A stretch of DNA of 64,000 nucleotides from Rhodobium orientis. Lineage in GTDB: Bacteria > Pseudomonadota > Alphaproteobacteria > Rhizobiales > Rhodobiaceae. The notes beneath the pieces were generated by a model. The model was not told the DNA's origin. It worked only from the letters and a program-made list of their open reading frames with translations, and searched no databases. The stretch is from the NCBI RefSeq assembly GCF_003258835.1, contig NZ_NPEV01000003.1, positions 62,001-126,000 of the forward strand, given 5' to 3'. Below are positions 55,967 to 64,000 of the stretch, piece after piece (the first letter of the stretch is position 1; each line of letters opens with the position of its first letter). Made by a program: the position numbers and the translations under genes.

Positions 55967-56595
55967 TGTCCGCGTTTTCCCTGGAAGGCCTTGTCATCGG
56001 CTGGGTCGCGCTGCTCGCCGCCGCGGCGGCGCCCGGCCCCAATCTCCTGGCCGTCGCCGCCAGCGCGCTCGGCAACGGACGCCGCTTCGCGCTTGCCGTT
56101 GCCGCGGGCGTTGCCGCCGGCACCTTCTTCTGGGCGCTCGCCGCCGTCCTCGGCCTCACCCTCGTCTTTTCCGCCTATCCCTGGTCGACCGACATCCTGC
56201 GCATTGCCGGCGGGGTCTATCTCATCGTCGTCGGGGCGCGGGCGATCCGGGCCGGCCTTGCGGGCAACGCCGCCCTGATGCGCAACGGCGCGGCGTCGGC
56301 GAGCATCGGAAATTCGTTCCTGCGCGGCTTCGTCGTCGTCGGCACCAATCCGAAGGCGATGCTGTTGTGGACCTCGATCGCGGCCCTTGTCGTCGTGCCG
56401 GGCATGCCGCTTGCCGTCGCCGTTCTGTTTGCCGGCGTCTCGATGGCGATCTCGTTTGCGGTTTATGCGATTTATGCACTGGTCTTTTCGCTGCCGCGCC
56501 TGCGCGCCGGCTATCGCGGTTTCGCCAACCAGCTCGAGATCGCCTTCGGCGCTGTTTTCTGCCTGTTCGGAGCGCGCCTCCTAGCCAGCCGCTAG
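55966..56595 (+). CDS. LysE/RhtB family exporter
   Basis: 209 residues, six membrane segments. APGPNLLAVAASALGNGRRFALAVAAG is the RhtB-type loop. Exports amino acids or homoserine-like compounds. One base overlap with the cupin gene means translational coupling. Confidence 0.88.
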   Translation: MSAFSLEGLVIGWVALLAAAAAPGPNLLAVAASALGNGRRFALAVAAGVAAGTFFWALAAVLGLTLVFSAYPWSTDILRIAGGVYLIVVGARAIRAGLAGNAALMRNGAASASIGNSFLRGFVVVGTNPKAMLLWTSIAALVVVPGMPLAVAVLFAGVSMAISFAVYAIYALVFSLPRLRAGYRGFANQLEIAFGAVFCLFGARLLASR

Positions 56596-56653
56596 GCGTT
56601 CGGCACTCTATTAGCGTTCACTAACGCGCGACCCAATGCACCTCACGCGCCTG

Positions 56654-56680
56654 TGACTGTTTCGCACCGGTAAACAGTCA
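56654..56680. promoter_or_regulatory. Perfect 9-base inverted repeat upstream of yceI
   Basis: TGACTGTTT-9-AAACAGTCA, 90 bases before the yceI ATG and 59 bases after the LysE stop. No T-tract, so an operator or RNA stem is more likely than a terminator. GCGTT-4-AACGC precedes it at 56614-56627. Confidence 0.5.
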
Positions 56681-56769
56681 ATCCACGCCGGTCATATTGA
56701 TGGCAGGCGGCCACGGTGCCACCTAGCGGGAACACACATTCCTTTTTCCTTCCACGAGGTACGTCCCGC

Positions 56770-57357
56770 ATGATCCGCAACACCGCTTTTGCCGCCGTTA
56801 CCGCCCTCGCCCTTTCCGGCGCCTTCGCCGCCAGCGCACTCGCCGAGCCGGTCGACTACGCCTTCGACAAGACCCACGCCAACATCACCTTCACCATCAA
56901 CCATCTCGGCTTTTCCACCGCCCATGGGCGCTTCAACACCTTCGACGGCGCGCTGACGATCGACGAAGAGACGCCGGCGAACTCCGCCGTCACGGTGACG
57001 ATCGCCACCGACAGCCTCGACACCTTCTACGACAAGCGCAACGAGCACCTGAAGAGCAAGGACTTCTTCAACGTCGCCGAATTTCCGGAGATGACGTTCA
57101 AGTCGACCTCCGTGGAAAAGACCGGCGACGATATGCTGAAGATGACCGGCGATCTGACCATGCTCGGCGTCACCAAGCCGGTGACCCTTGACGTCACCGT
57201 GCCCAAGCTCGGCGCACACCCGATGAGCGGCGCCAAGGCCGTCGGCTTCCATGCGACCGGCACCATCAAGCGCTCCGAATGGGGCATGACCACCTTCGTG
57301 CCGGCGGTCAGCGACGAGGTCGACATCGTCATCGACCTGGAAGCGGCGGCCAAATAA
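56770..57357 (+). CDS. yceI: YceI family periplasmic protein 1
   Basis: 195 residues, signal peptide ending ASALA-E. Lipocalin-like YceI core: DKTHANITFTINHLGFS, FFNVAEFPEMTF, VTVPKLGAHPMSG and SEWGMTTFVPAVSDEVDIVID. Such proteins bind isoprenoids (polyprenyl pyrophosphate/quinones). Together with the cytochrome b561 and second YceI it forms a co-directional cluster with gaps of 125 and 27 bases. Confidence 0.92.
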   Translation: MIRNTAFAAVTALALSGAFAASALAEPVDYAFDKTHANITFTINHLGFSTAHGRFNTFDGALTIDEETPANSAVTVTIATDSLDTFYDKRNEHLKSKDFFNVAEFPEMTFKSTSVEKTGDDMLKMTGDLTMLGVTKPVTLDVTVPKLGAHPMSGAKAVGFHATGTIKRSEWGMTTFVPAVSDEVDIVIDLEAAAK

Positions 57358-57482
57358 CTGTCAGCCGATAGCGGCCGCGATGCCGTAAAGATTGACAGAC
57401 GGGCGGCGCTGCCCTCCTCTCCTTCCCCCAGGAACGGGTGGCGCCGCCCGACCCTTTCATGTGCGAACCGAGGCATTCGACC

Positions 57483-58070
57483 ATGCTGCGCAACACGACA
57501 TCCGGTTACGGCCTTGTGGCCATCGCGCTCCACTGGCTGATCGCGGCGATGATCGTCGCCATGATCGTGGTCGGCATGTATATGAGCGGGCTGGAACTCA
57601 CCGACCCCAACAAGTTCCAGCTCTACCAGCTCCACAAGTCGTTCGGGCTGACCCTGCTCGGCCTCGTCGTCGTCAGGCTCCTGTGGCGCTTCGCCAATCC
57701 GGCGCCGCGGCTGCCCGCCACCCTGCCCGACTGGCAGAAGGCCGGCGCACATCTCACCCACCTGGCGCTCTATCTCCTCCTCATCGCCATGCCGCTTTCC
57801 GGCTGGCTGATGGTGTCGGCCTCCACGCTCGGCATCCCGACGCTCTATTTCAATCTGTTCCAGGTGCCGCACCTGCCGGTGCCGGGCTTCCTCGGCGAGC
57901 CGGCGGTGGCCGAAGCGACCCTGAAGGAAGTGCACGAGGCGCTCGCCTATCTCCTCATCGTCGTCGTCGTCCTTCACATCGCCGCCGCGCTGAAGCACCA
58001 TTTCGTCGACCGGGACGATATCCTCACGCGGATGGTCTCGACCGGCCCCGGACGCTACGGTATTCGCTGA
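57483..58070 (+). CDS. Cytochrome b561 family protein
   Basis: 195 residues, four membrane segments. Heme-ligand His in ALHWLIAAMI and LHKSFGLTL, plus VHEALAYLLIVVVVLHIAAALKHHF. Superoxide:quinone-type oxidoreductase of the inner membrane. Placed between two YceI genes as in E. coli yceJ-yceI, but here one copy is on each side. Confidence 0.9.
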   Translation: MLRNTTSGYGLVAIALHWLIAAMIVAMIVVGMYMSGLELTDPNKFQLYQLHKSFGLTLLGLVVVRLLWRFANPAPRLPATLPDWQKAGAHLTHLALYLLLIAMPLSGWLMVSASTLGIPTLYFNLFQVPHLPVPGFLGEPAVAEATLKEVHEALAYLLIVVVVLHIAAALKHHFVDRDDILTRMVSTGPGRYGIR

Positions 58071-58097
58071 CCCAACCTCGAAAACGACGGAACCCGC

Positions 58098-58688
58098 ATG
58101 ACCCTTTTCTCCCTTTCGCTCCCCCGCCTTGCGCGGGTCGCCTCCGCGATCGCCGTTGCCGCGCTCCTGGGCATGCCCGTTCACAGTGCCGCGGCGGCGG
58201 CCAGCGGCTGGATCGTCGATCCCGCAAAGAGCACCGTCGGCTTCACCGCGACCCAGGCCGGCAAGCCGTTCACCGGCACCTTCAACGGCTTTGAGGCCGA
58301 CATCACCTTCGATCCCGCCGACATGAACGCCGGCAATGTCGACGTCGTCTTCGACACCACGAAGATCGAGACCGGCGATGCGCAGAAGGACGCCAACCTG
58401 CCGGCGCCGAACTGGTTCAACGCCAAGGCCCACCCGATGGCCACGTTCACGGCATCCAGCTTCACCAAGACCGGCGACGACAGCTACGAGGCCAAGGGCG
58501 AGCTGACGATCCGCGACATCGCCAAGCCGGTGACCCTGCCGTTCACGCTGACCGTCGACGGCAACAGCGCAAAGATGTCCGGCAAGACCACCGTCAAGCG
58601 CACCGATTTCGGCCTCGGCACCGGCGTCCCGGTGGAAATGATCGGCGACGACGTCATCGTCACGATCTCGCTGACCGCCACCAGATAG
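58098..58688 (+). CDS. yceI: YceI family periplasmic protein 2
   Basis: 196 residues, signal peptide ending HSAAAA. YceI core: [39 protein letters not shown], and [20 protein letters not shown]. Sequence resembles the other YceI only moderately, so the pair is an old duplication. Translated 27 bases after the b561 gene. Confidence 0.92.
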   Translation: MTLFSLSLPRLARVASAIAVAALLGMPVHSAAAAASGWIVDPAKSTVGFTATQAGKPFTGTFNGFEADITFDPADMNAGNVDVVFDTTKIETGDAQKDANLPAPNWFNAKAHPMATFTASSFTKTGDDSYEAKGELTIRDIAKPVTLPFTLTVDGNSAKMSGKTTVKRTDFGLGTGVPVEMIGDDVIVTISLTATR

Positions 58689-58839
58689 CGGCGGCGGCCG
58701 CGCCCGGACCCCCTTCGATTGCAGCCCTTCCGGGACCCATGCGCGGCAGCGCATGGGTTGGCGGAGCGTGCTCCGTGGTCTACATACCGGACATCCCCTC
58801 CCCGCCAGACCGGGACAGAATCCCCTGGGAGATATTCCA

Positions 58840-60555
58840 ATGTCCGATCCTGAAAGCCCGCCCGAAAGCCCCAATGCCGACCTGTCCCCCTATCGCAAGA
58901 TGGGCCGCGAGCTGATCGACGAACCGGAGACCCGGATGCCCGCCTTCGACCACACCCCGCTGCTGCCGCTCGGCGCCGACGACACGCCCTATCGCAAGCT
59001 CACCGGCGACTACGTCTCGACCTCCGAATTCGAGGGCAACACCATCCTCAAGGTCGACCCGGAAGGCCTGAGGCTTTTGGCCGAAGAGGCGTTCAAGGAC
59101 ATCAACCATTACCTCAGGCCCGGCCATCTGAAGCAGCTCGCGTCGATCCTCGACGACCCCGAGGCGACCGACAACGACCGCTTCGTTGCCTACGACCTTT
59201 TGAAGAACGCCTGCATCTCCGCCGGCGGCGTCCTTCCCATGTGCCAGGACACCGGCACCGCCATCGTCATGGGCAAGAAGGGCCGGCTCATCTGGACCGA
59301 TGGCAGCGACGAGGCGGCGCTGGCAAAGGGAACGCGCGATGCGTATCTGAAGAAGAACCTGCGCTATTCGCAGCTCGCGCCGCTGGCCATGTTCGAGGAG
59401 AAGAACACCGCCAACAATTTGCCGGCGCAGATCGAGCTCTATGCGGAGGGCGAGGACGCCTACAAGTTTCTGTTCGTCGCCAAGGGCGGCGGCTCGGCCA
59501 ACAAGACGTTCCTGTTCCAGGGAACGCCGTCACTGCTGACCGAAGACAGGATGCTGTCCTTCATTGCGGAAAAGATCCTGACGCTCGGCACCGCGGCCTG
59601 CCCGCCCTATCACCTTGCCGTCGTCATCGGCGGCACCTCGGCGGAAATGAACCTGAAGACGGTGAAGCTCGCCTCCTGCCACTATCTGGACAATCTGCCG
59701 ACCTCCGGCTCGGAAGCGGGCCATGCCTTCCGCGATCTGGAGTGGGAGGAAAAGGTCCAGATCCTGACCCGCAAGACCGGCGTCGGCGCCCAGTTCGGCG
59801 GCAAGTATTTCTGCCACGACGTGCGCGTCATCCGGCTGCCGCGGCACGGCGCCTCGCTGCCGATCGGCATTGGCGTGTCCTGCTCGGCCGACCGCCAGGC
59901 GCTCGGCAAGATCACGTCCGAGGGCATCTTCCTGGAACAGCTCGAGACCGAGCCGGCCAAGTACATGCCGGAGTTCGACGAGTCCAAGCTGGGCGGCGAC
60001 GTCGTCAAGATCGATCTCACCCGGCCGATGCCGGAGATCCTTGCCGAACTCTCGCGCCATCCGATCAAGACGCGGCTGTCGCTGACCGGTCCGGTAATCG
60101 TCGCGCGCGACCTCGCCCACGCCAAGCTGCGCGCCCGCATCGAGGCCGGCGAGGACCTGCCCGACTATTTCAAGAACCATCCGATCTACTATGCCGGCCC
60201 CGCCAAGACGCCGGAGGGCTACGCCTCGGGCTCGTTCGGCCCGACCACGGCCGGGCGCATGGACGCCTATGTGGACCCGTTCCAGGCCCTCGGCGGCTCC
60301 ATGGTCATGCTGGCCAAGGGCAACCGCTCGCCGCAGGTACGCGATGCCTGCGAGAAGCACGGCGGCTTCTATCTCGGCTCGATCGGCGGCCCCGCCGCCC
60401 GGCTCGCCCAGGACTGCATCAAGAAGGTCGAGGTCGTGGAATACCCCGAACTCGGCATGGAGGCGATCTGGCGCATCGAGGTGGAGGACTTCCCGGCCTT
60501 CATCGTCATCGACGACAAGGGCAACGACTTCTTCAAGGAACTCAACCTCGGCTGA
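58840..60555 (+). CDS. fumA: Class I fumarate hydratase
   Basis: 571 residues. FeS-dependent hydro-lyase with Cys in [28 protein letters not shown] and VSCSADRQ as likely 4Fe-4S ligands, and [18 protein letters not shown] in the C-terminal domain. Interconverts fumarate and malate in the TCA cycle; oxygen-sensitive type. A fumarate-making pathway (homogentisate) is also in the window, but far away. GGGAGA precedes the ATG. Confidence 0.95.
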   Translation: MSDPESPPESPNADLSPYRKMGRELIDEPETRMPAFDHTPLLPLGADDTPYRKLTGDYVSTSEFEGNTILKVDPEGLRLLAEEAFKDINHYLRPGHLKQLASILDDPEATDNDRFVAYDLLKNACISAGGVLPMCQDTGTAIVMGKKGRLIWTDGSDEAALAKGTRDAYLKKNLRYSQLAPLAMFEEKNTANNLPAQIELYAEGEDAYKFLFVAKGGGSANKTFLFQGTPSLLTEDRMLSFIAEKILTLGTAACPPYHLAVVIGGTSAEMNLKTVKLASCHYLDNLPTSGSEAGHAFRDLEWEEKVQILTRKTGVGAQFGGKYFCHDVRVIRLPRHGASLPIGIGVSCSADRQALGKITSEGIFLEQLETEPAKYMPEFDESKLGGDVVKIDLTRPMPEILAELSRHPIKTRLSLTGPVIVARDLAHAKLRARIEAGEDLPDYFKNHPIYYAGPAKTPEGYASGSFGPTTAGRMDAYVDPFQALGGSMVMLAKGNRSPQVRDACEKHGGFYLGSIGGPAARLAQDCIKKVEVVEYPELGMEAIWRIEVEDFPAFIVIDDKGNDFFKELNLG

Positions 60556-60834
60556 TGCCGGGACGCGAATCGTTGCACCGGAGCAGATGTCCGACGCCCC
60601 GACCGGGCGCCGGATGTCGCCTTTCTTCCCGGAATCCTTAACAAAGCCTTTCCAGACCGGGTGCCGAACCGGCTCGAATGGGCCTTGCACCGTGCGTCAC
60701 CGTGTCCTGTCGACAACACAACATCCAAAATTCGCAAACGCCGGCCTGATCGCAGAAATGTCAGTTGCCATGGAATCGCCGCATTATCAGAATGCCGCGC
60801 TGTACCGCTACGTGCCGGTTGGCCGAGGCGGCCC

Positions 60835-60876
60835 GAATTCGACCCGATGAATTCGACCCGATGAATTCGATCCGAT
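60835..60876. repeat. Three tandem 14-base repeats upstream of the L,D-transpeptidase
   Basis: GAATTCGACCCGAT occurs twice exactly and once with one change (GAATTCGATCCGAT). Ends 39 bases before the transpeptidase ATG. The 360-base gap (60556-60915) has no gene; the transpeptidase promoter must overlap or precede these repeats. Confidence 0.8.
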
Positions 60877-60915
60877 CCCGACCGGGATTCACACTGACGG
60901 ACTGAAGGGCTTCAG

Positions 60916-61524
60916 ATGCGAAAAATCACTCTGGCGTTTGCCGCTTTGGCGCTCGTTTTCGGCGCGACGACCTACTCGACCATCGCCGGCGCCTACACGG
61001 TGCGGCCGGACGGCACGCTGAAGATGCGCGAAGACGGGATCATCAAGGTTCCCGCCTATTTCGGACGCGGCAGCGGAAAGTCGCCGATCCGGCGTACCGA
61101 AGTGTCCTATGACGGCGGCCACCGGCCGGGCACCATCATTATCGACACCAATGAGCGCCGCCTCTACTACGTCATGTCCGACGGCAAGGCGATGAAGTAC
61201 GGCATCGGCGTCGGCCGTCCGGGCTTCCAGTGGTCCGGCACGCACCGCGTCACCCGCAAGGCCGAGTGGCCGGGCTGGACGCCGCCGCCGGCCATGCGCA
61301 AGCGCCAGCCGGGCCTGCCGCACTACATGCCGGGCGGCCCGAACAACCCGCTCGGCGCGCGCGCCATGTATATCGGCTCGACCATCTACCGCATCCACGG
61401 CTCCAACGAGCCCTGGACCATCGGCCAGGCGGTCTCCTCGGGCTGCATCCGCCTTGCCAATGAGGACGTCATCGACCTCTACAAGCGGGTGAAGGTCGGC
61501 GACCGGGTCGTCGTCAAGCGCTGA
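60916..61524 (+). CDS. L,D-transpeptidase (YkuD family)
   Basis: 202 residues, signal peptide to about AGA. YkuD catalytic pattern: IHGSNEPWTIGQAVSSGCIRL (His and Cys). Crosslinks peptidoglycan or attaches proteins to it in the periplasm. Sits between repeats and a terminator, single gene. Typical of the many L,D-transpeptidases of Rhizobiales. Confidence 0.93.
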   Translation: MRKITLAFAALALVFGATTYSTIAGAYTVRPDGTLKMREDGIIKVPAYFGRGSGKSPIRRTEVSYDGGHRPGTIIIDTNERRLYYVMSDGKAMKYGIGVGRPGFQWSGTHRVTRKAEWPGWTPPPAMRKRQPGLPHYMPGGPNNPLGARAMYIGSTIYRIHGSNEPWTIGQAVSSGCIRLANEDVIDLYKRVKVGDRVVVKR

Positions 61525-61550
61525 CGCGCCGCAGACGCTTTTGTGGACAA

Positions 61551-61588
61551 GAAGGCCGGTGCTTCGTTAAGCATCGGCCTTCTCTTTT
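61551..61588 (+). terminator. Rho-independent terminator after the L,D-transpeptidase
   Basis: Fourteen-base stem GAAGGCCGGTGCTT / AAGCATCGGCCTTC with one G-U pair and a 4-base loop, then TCTTTT. Confidence 0.85.
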
Positions 61589-61633
61589 GTCGGCCCGGGC
61601 GCCTCGCGCCGGGCAGGATGACGTGCGCGAGAC

Positions 61634-62716
61634 ATGACGGCAGACATGACGGCGGCAAGCGGCGGCACCGGGCCGGCCGGCCAGGTTCAGGCCGGGCGGC
61701 GGGCGATCCTGCATATCGGCCTGCACAAGACCGGCACCACCTATCTGCAGCGCTGCCTCTTTGAGAATATCAAGGCGCTTGAGGATCTCGGCTTCTTCTG
61801 CCCCTCGCCGTCGGGAAGCCGGGTGGTCGCCGCCCACAATCTCGCCCGCGAGGTGCGCAAGACCAGGCAGTTCGAGCCGAACGGCATGCTCTGGCACCAC
61901 GTGTTGCCGGCCTTTGCCGCCTCGAACGCTGAAACGCTGCTTTTGACGTCCGAGTGCTTCGACCTGTCGCTGCCACGGCACATGGCGCGTTTTCGCGAAC
62001 TGCTCGGCAGCATGGAGGTCACCGTCCTCCTCTGCCTGAGGCATCCGATCGACCTCATCCAGTCGATGTATTCCCAGATCACCAAGAGCGAACGCGACGA
62101 CGATTTCGCCGCCTTCGTGGAGCACCGGGTGACCAAGGACAACCGGCTCCGCTTCGACCGCCTCCACCGCCAGTGGTCCAAGGCGTTCGGCGCGGAGAAC
62201 GTCCGGGTGCTGTTCTACGAGGAAATCCGGGACAATCTTTTGGAAGTGTTCCTCAGGGAGATGGGTGCCGAGGCGCTTTTGGCAAAGGGGGCGCCGCGGC
62301 TGCCGGACGCCAGGGTCATCAACGCGTCCGCCGACGAGCGGCTGATCGCGCTCCGGGTCGCCTGTGCGGCGCGGGCAAAGGCCACCGGCATGGACCCGGC
62401 GCGTTATCGCGACGAGATCGAGCCGGCCCTCCTGCGGCTTGCCACCCGCCGCGGCTGGACCGACAGCAAGCTGAAGCTGGTGACGCCGGCGCTGGCCGCG
62501 CGCATCGAGGACGCCTGCCGGCCGGAGATCGAAGCGCTCAACGACCGCGTCCCCCTGCCCGCCTCGTATTTCACCTTCCCCGCCAACCGCGATGCCGCAA
62601 CGAGCCCTGAAGACGCCCTGATCGACGGACTCGCCGATGCGCTCCTTTCCGGCGACCTCACCGTTGCGGGCGCAGCCCGGCCGTCGCTGCTGTCGCGATT
62701 GTTGGGGCGGGGGTAG
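61634..62716 (+). CDS. Sulfotransferase family protein
   Basis: 360 residues. PAPS-binding 5' loop HIGLHKTGTTYLQ and 3' loop LCLRHPIDLIQSMYSQ (R-x-P...S) are both present. Transfers sulfate from PAPS to an unknown acceptor, perhaps an envelope glycan or lipid. No signal peptide; the first 24 residues are Ala/Gly-rich and the ATG could lie slightly downstream (residue 5). Single gene. Confidence 0.8.
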   Translation: MTADMTAASGGTGPAGQVQAGRRAILHIGLHKTGTTYLQRCLFENIKALEDLGFFCPSPSGSRVVAAHNLAREVRKTRQFEPNGMLWHHVLPAFAASNAETLLLTSECFDLSLPRHMARFRELLGSMEVTVLLCLRHPIDLIQSMYSQITKSERDDDFAAFVEHRVTKDNRLRFDRLHRQWSKAFGAENVRVLFYEEIRDNLLEVFLREMGAEALLAKGAPRLPDARVINASADERLIALRVACAARAKATGMDPARYRDEIEPALLRLATRRGWTDSKLKLVTPALAARIEDACRPEIEALNDRVPLPASYFTFPANRDAATSPEDALIDGLADALLSGDLTVAGAARPSLLSRLLGRG

Positions 62717-62757
62717 CGATCCGGGCCAAAGACCCCACACCAGGAGCAAAAGTGCGT

Positions 62758-62847
62758 CTGGATTTCCGCGTCGGCCTGACGGCCTCCTCGCAATGACATT
62801 GAATTCATTGCAATTTCCGTCATTGCGAGCGCAGCGAAGCAATCCAG
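62758..62847. repeat. Dispersed palindromic element, copy 6
   Basis: CTGGATTTCCGCGTCGGCC...GCAATGACA and GTCATTGCGAGCGCAGCG...GCAATCCAG, with an inner TTGAATTCAT spacer. Between the sulfotransferase and DUF971 genes. Confidence 0.85.
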
Positions 62848-62866
62848 AAGGCCACACGCACCGGCC

Positions 62867-63235
62867 TTACGGCTCGCGCGACAGGCCCTGGGCCTCAAGT
62901 TCGCCCAGATAGCGCTGCCACAGCGCGTCCTGGCGATGGCCGACATCCCAGAGATAGTCGTAGGTGTAGAGGCCGGTGTCGTGCAGGTCGTCGAAGGTGA
63001 TCTTGACGGCGTAGTTGCCGACCTGCTCCAGCGACAGGATCTCCACATTGCGCTTGCCCGGCACCGTCTTGCGCTGGTCGGGCGAATGGCCCTGGACCTC
63101 GGCGGAGGGCGATGCGATGCGCAGGAACTCGGCCGGCAGGGCGAAGGTCTCGCCGCTGTCGAAGCCCACCGTCAGGGTGCGCCGGTCCTTGCTGAGCCGG
63201 ATTTCCGTCGGCCAGGGATGGTCTTCTGTGGTCAC
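62867..63235 (-). CDS. DUF971 (gamma-butyrobetaine hydroxylase N-terminal-like) protein
   Basis: About 122 residues from GTG 63235 (GGGAGA upstream; no ATG in frame). WPTEIRLSKDRRTLTVGFDSGE and GNYAVKITFDDLHDTGLYTYDYL are typical. DUF971 proteins are small and metal-linked; one role suggested is in FeS or molybdenum cofactor assembly. Its position divergent to moaA supports that but does not prove it. Confidence 0.82.
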   Translation of the reverse strand: MTTEDHPWPTEIRLSKDRRTLTVGFDSGETFALPAEFLRIASPSAEVQGHSPDQRKTVPGKRNVEILSLEQVGNYAVKITFDDLHDTGLYTYDYLWDVGHRQDALWQRYLGELEAQGLSREP

Positions 63236-63461
63236 GATGGTTTGTCTCCCGCGGTTTCTCAATTCGTTATACCGGTCATAGGCTTTTGACTTCGCATGAC
63301 AAGCCGGAGCGTATATATGTGTGCGCCGAAGGGTGGTCAAAGGGACGCATCTGCGCCAAATCGACGGGGCGCACGCGCCCTGGCGCGTTGCCGTCGACAA
63401 AAGAACCGCCCCGGCGCCGAAGCTGCGCCAAGTAAGACCCCTCCGGCCGCAGGAGCATCGA

Positions 63462-64000
63462 ATGCCTTTCGATCCCGAACTCGTCCCCGCCACCGGAACG
63501 CTGACCGACCCTTTCGGGCGCGACATCACCTATCTCAGGGTTTCCGTCACCGACCGCTGCGATTTCCGCTGCGTCTATTGCATGGCGGAGAACATGACCT
63601 TCCTGCCGAAGCGCGAGGTGCTGACGCTGGAAGAGCTTGAGCGCCTGTGCAGCGCCTTCATCCGCAAGGGCGTCAAGCGGATCCGCATCACCGGCGGCGA
63701 GCCGCTGGTGCGCAAGGGCATCATGGAGCTGTTCCGCTCGCTCGGCCGCCACCTCGATGCCGGCACCCTCGGCGAGGTGACGCTGACCACCAACGGCTCG
63801 CAGCTTTCCCGCTATGCCGCCGAACTTGCCGACTGCGGCGTCAGGCGCATCAACGTCTCGCTCGACACGCTGGATGCGGACAAGTTCCGCTCCATCACCC
63901 GCCGCGGCGACCTTACCAAGGTGCTGGACGGCCTTGAGGCGGCGGACCGCGCCGGCATCGCCATCAAGCTCAACATGGTGGCGCTGCGCGACTTCAACGA
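63462..64000 (+). CDS. moaA: GTP 3',8-cyclase MoaA (3' end missing)
   Basis: First 179 codons seen; the frame is open to the window end. Radical-SAM motif CDFRCVYC (CxxxCxxC) and [31 protein letters not shown]. First step of molybdenum cofactor synthesis, in the cytosol. RBS AGGAG 6 bases before ATG 63462. Divergent from DUF971. Confidence 0.95.
   Translation, partial: MPFDPELVPATGTLTDPFGRDITYLRVSVTDRCDFRCVYCMAENMTFLPKREVLTLEELERLCSAFIRKGVKRIRITGGEPLVRKGIMELFRSLGRHLDAGTLGEVTLTTNGSQLSRYAAELADCGVRRINVSLDTLDADKFRSITRRGDLTKVLDGLEAADRAGIAIKLNMVALRDFN

Noticed and set aside
63236-63461. A molybdenum-cofactor riboswitch before moaA
   Set aside because: The 226 bases do not show the conserved Moco riboswitch core by eye and a good promoter region would suffice; an Infernal scan would settle it.

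Overview
The window is 64 kb of high-GC chromosome from an alphaproteobacterium, most likely order Hyphomicrobiales (Rhizobiales); I cannot name the genus. The evidence is the gene families (UPF0314/DUF2585, DUF2865, DUF2147, class II DAHP synthase, gatB, citramalate synthase CimA), an opgG-opgI-opgH glucan operon of the type described in Rhodobacter, a full CtrA-type box, clusters of GANTC (CcrM) sites and Irr-like iron boxes. There is no prophage, insertion sequence, rRNA operon or CRISPR array. Nearly everything is housekeeping or metabolic, with a small accessory patch next to the single tRNA gene.

Layout. 0-10 kb: the 3' part of a PaoC-type molybdenum aldehyde oxidoreductase gene, a Sel1-repeat protein, a DUF2147 secreted protein, a YghU/YfcG-like glutathione transferase, the opgG-opgI-opgH operon and gatB. 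10-24 kb: a YjhX-family protein, GNAT, TerC, phospholipid synthesis (psd-pssA), an Atm1-type ABC exporter, a LysM protein, a LOG-type phosphoribohydrolase, and a tightly packed operon cysS-VOC-GFA-cimA-rarD. 24-30 kb: a tyrosine/homogentisate catabolic locus (hmgA, FAH family, MBL-fold protein on one strand; a MarR regulator and maiA on the other) with a palindromic operator candidate between the two arms. 30-44 kb: DUF2865, nadE-gltX, a DODA-type dioxygenase, class II DAHP synthase, a di-heme cytochrome c peroxidase behind two Irr-like boxes, a YbdK-type carboxylate-amine ligase, ogt, a class V aminotransferase and a gamma-glutamylcyclotransferase-like protein. 44-50 kb: rpiA-DUF2059-gor, where gor carries a C-terminal acetyltransferase domain, then gabD and gph. 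50-53 kb: tRNA-Val(CAC), a 3.3-copy ~95-bp repeat, DoxX, a ParE/RelE-type toxin-antitoxin pair, small secreted proteins and a candidate small RNA. 53-64 kb: an NsrR-type regulator beside a SLAC1/TDT transporter, a Spy-like protein, cupin-LysE, a YceI-cytochrome b561-YceI cluster, class I fumarase, an L,D-transpeptidase, a sulfotransferase, and DUF971 divergent from moaA (cut by the window end).

Genes with linked jobs. opgG/I/H make periplasmic glucans. hmgA, FAH and maiA degrade homogentisate. psd and pssA make phosphatidylethanolamine. Glutathione-related functions recur (glutathione transferase, maiA, YbdK-like, GGCT-like, two GFA proteins, gor). The PaoC-type enzyme needs the molybdenum cofactor whose first step is made by MoaA at the other end.

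Six copies of one dispersed palindromic element (pairs of halves running CTGGATTGC...GCAATGACG) lie between genes. No single undescribed multi-gene system stands out. The best candidates for novelty are the glutathione reductase-GNAT fusion, the 250-bp GANTC cluster at 34.5 kb, the minus-strand small RNA candidate near 52.8 kb with CCUCC motifs, the repeat array beside tRNA-Val, and the CtrA-box-preceded small membrane protein.
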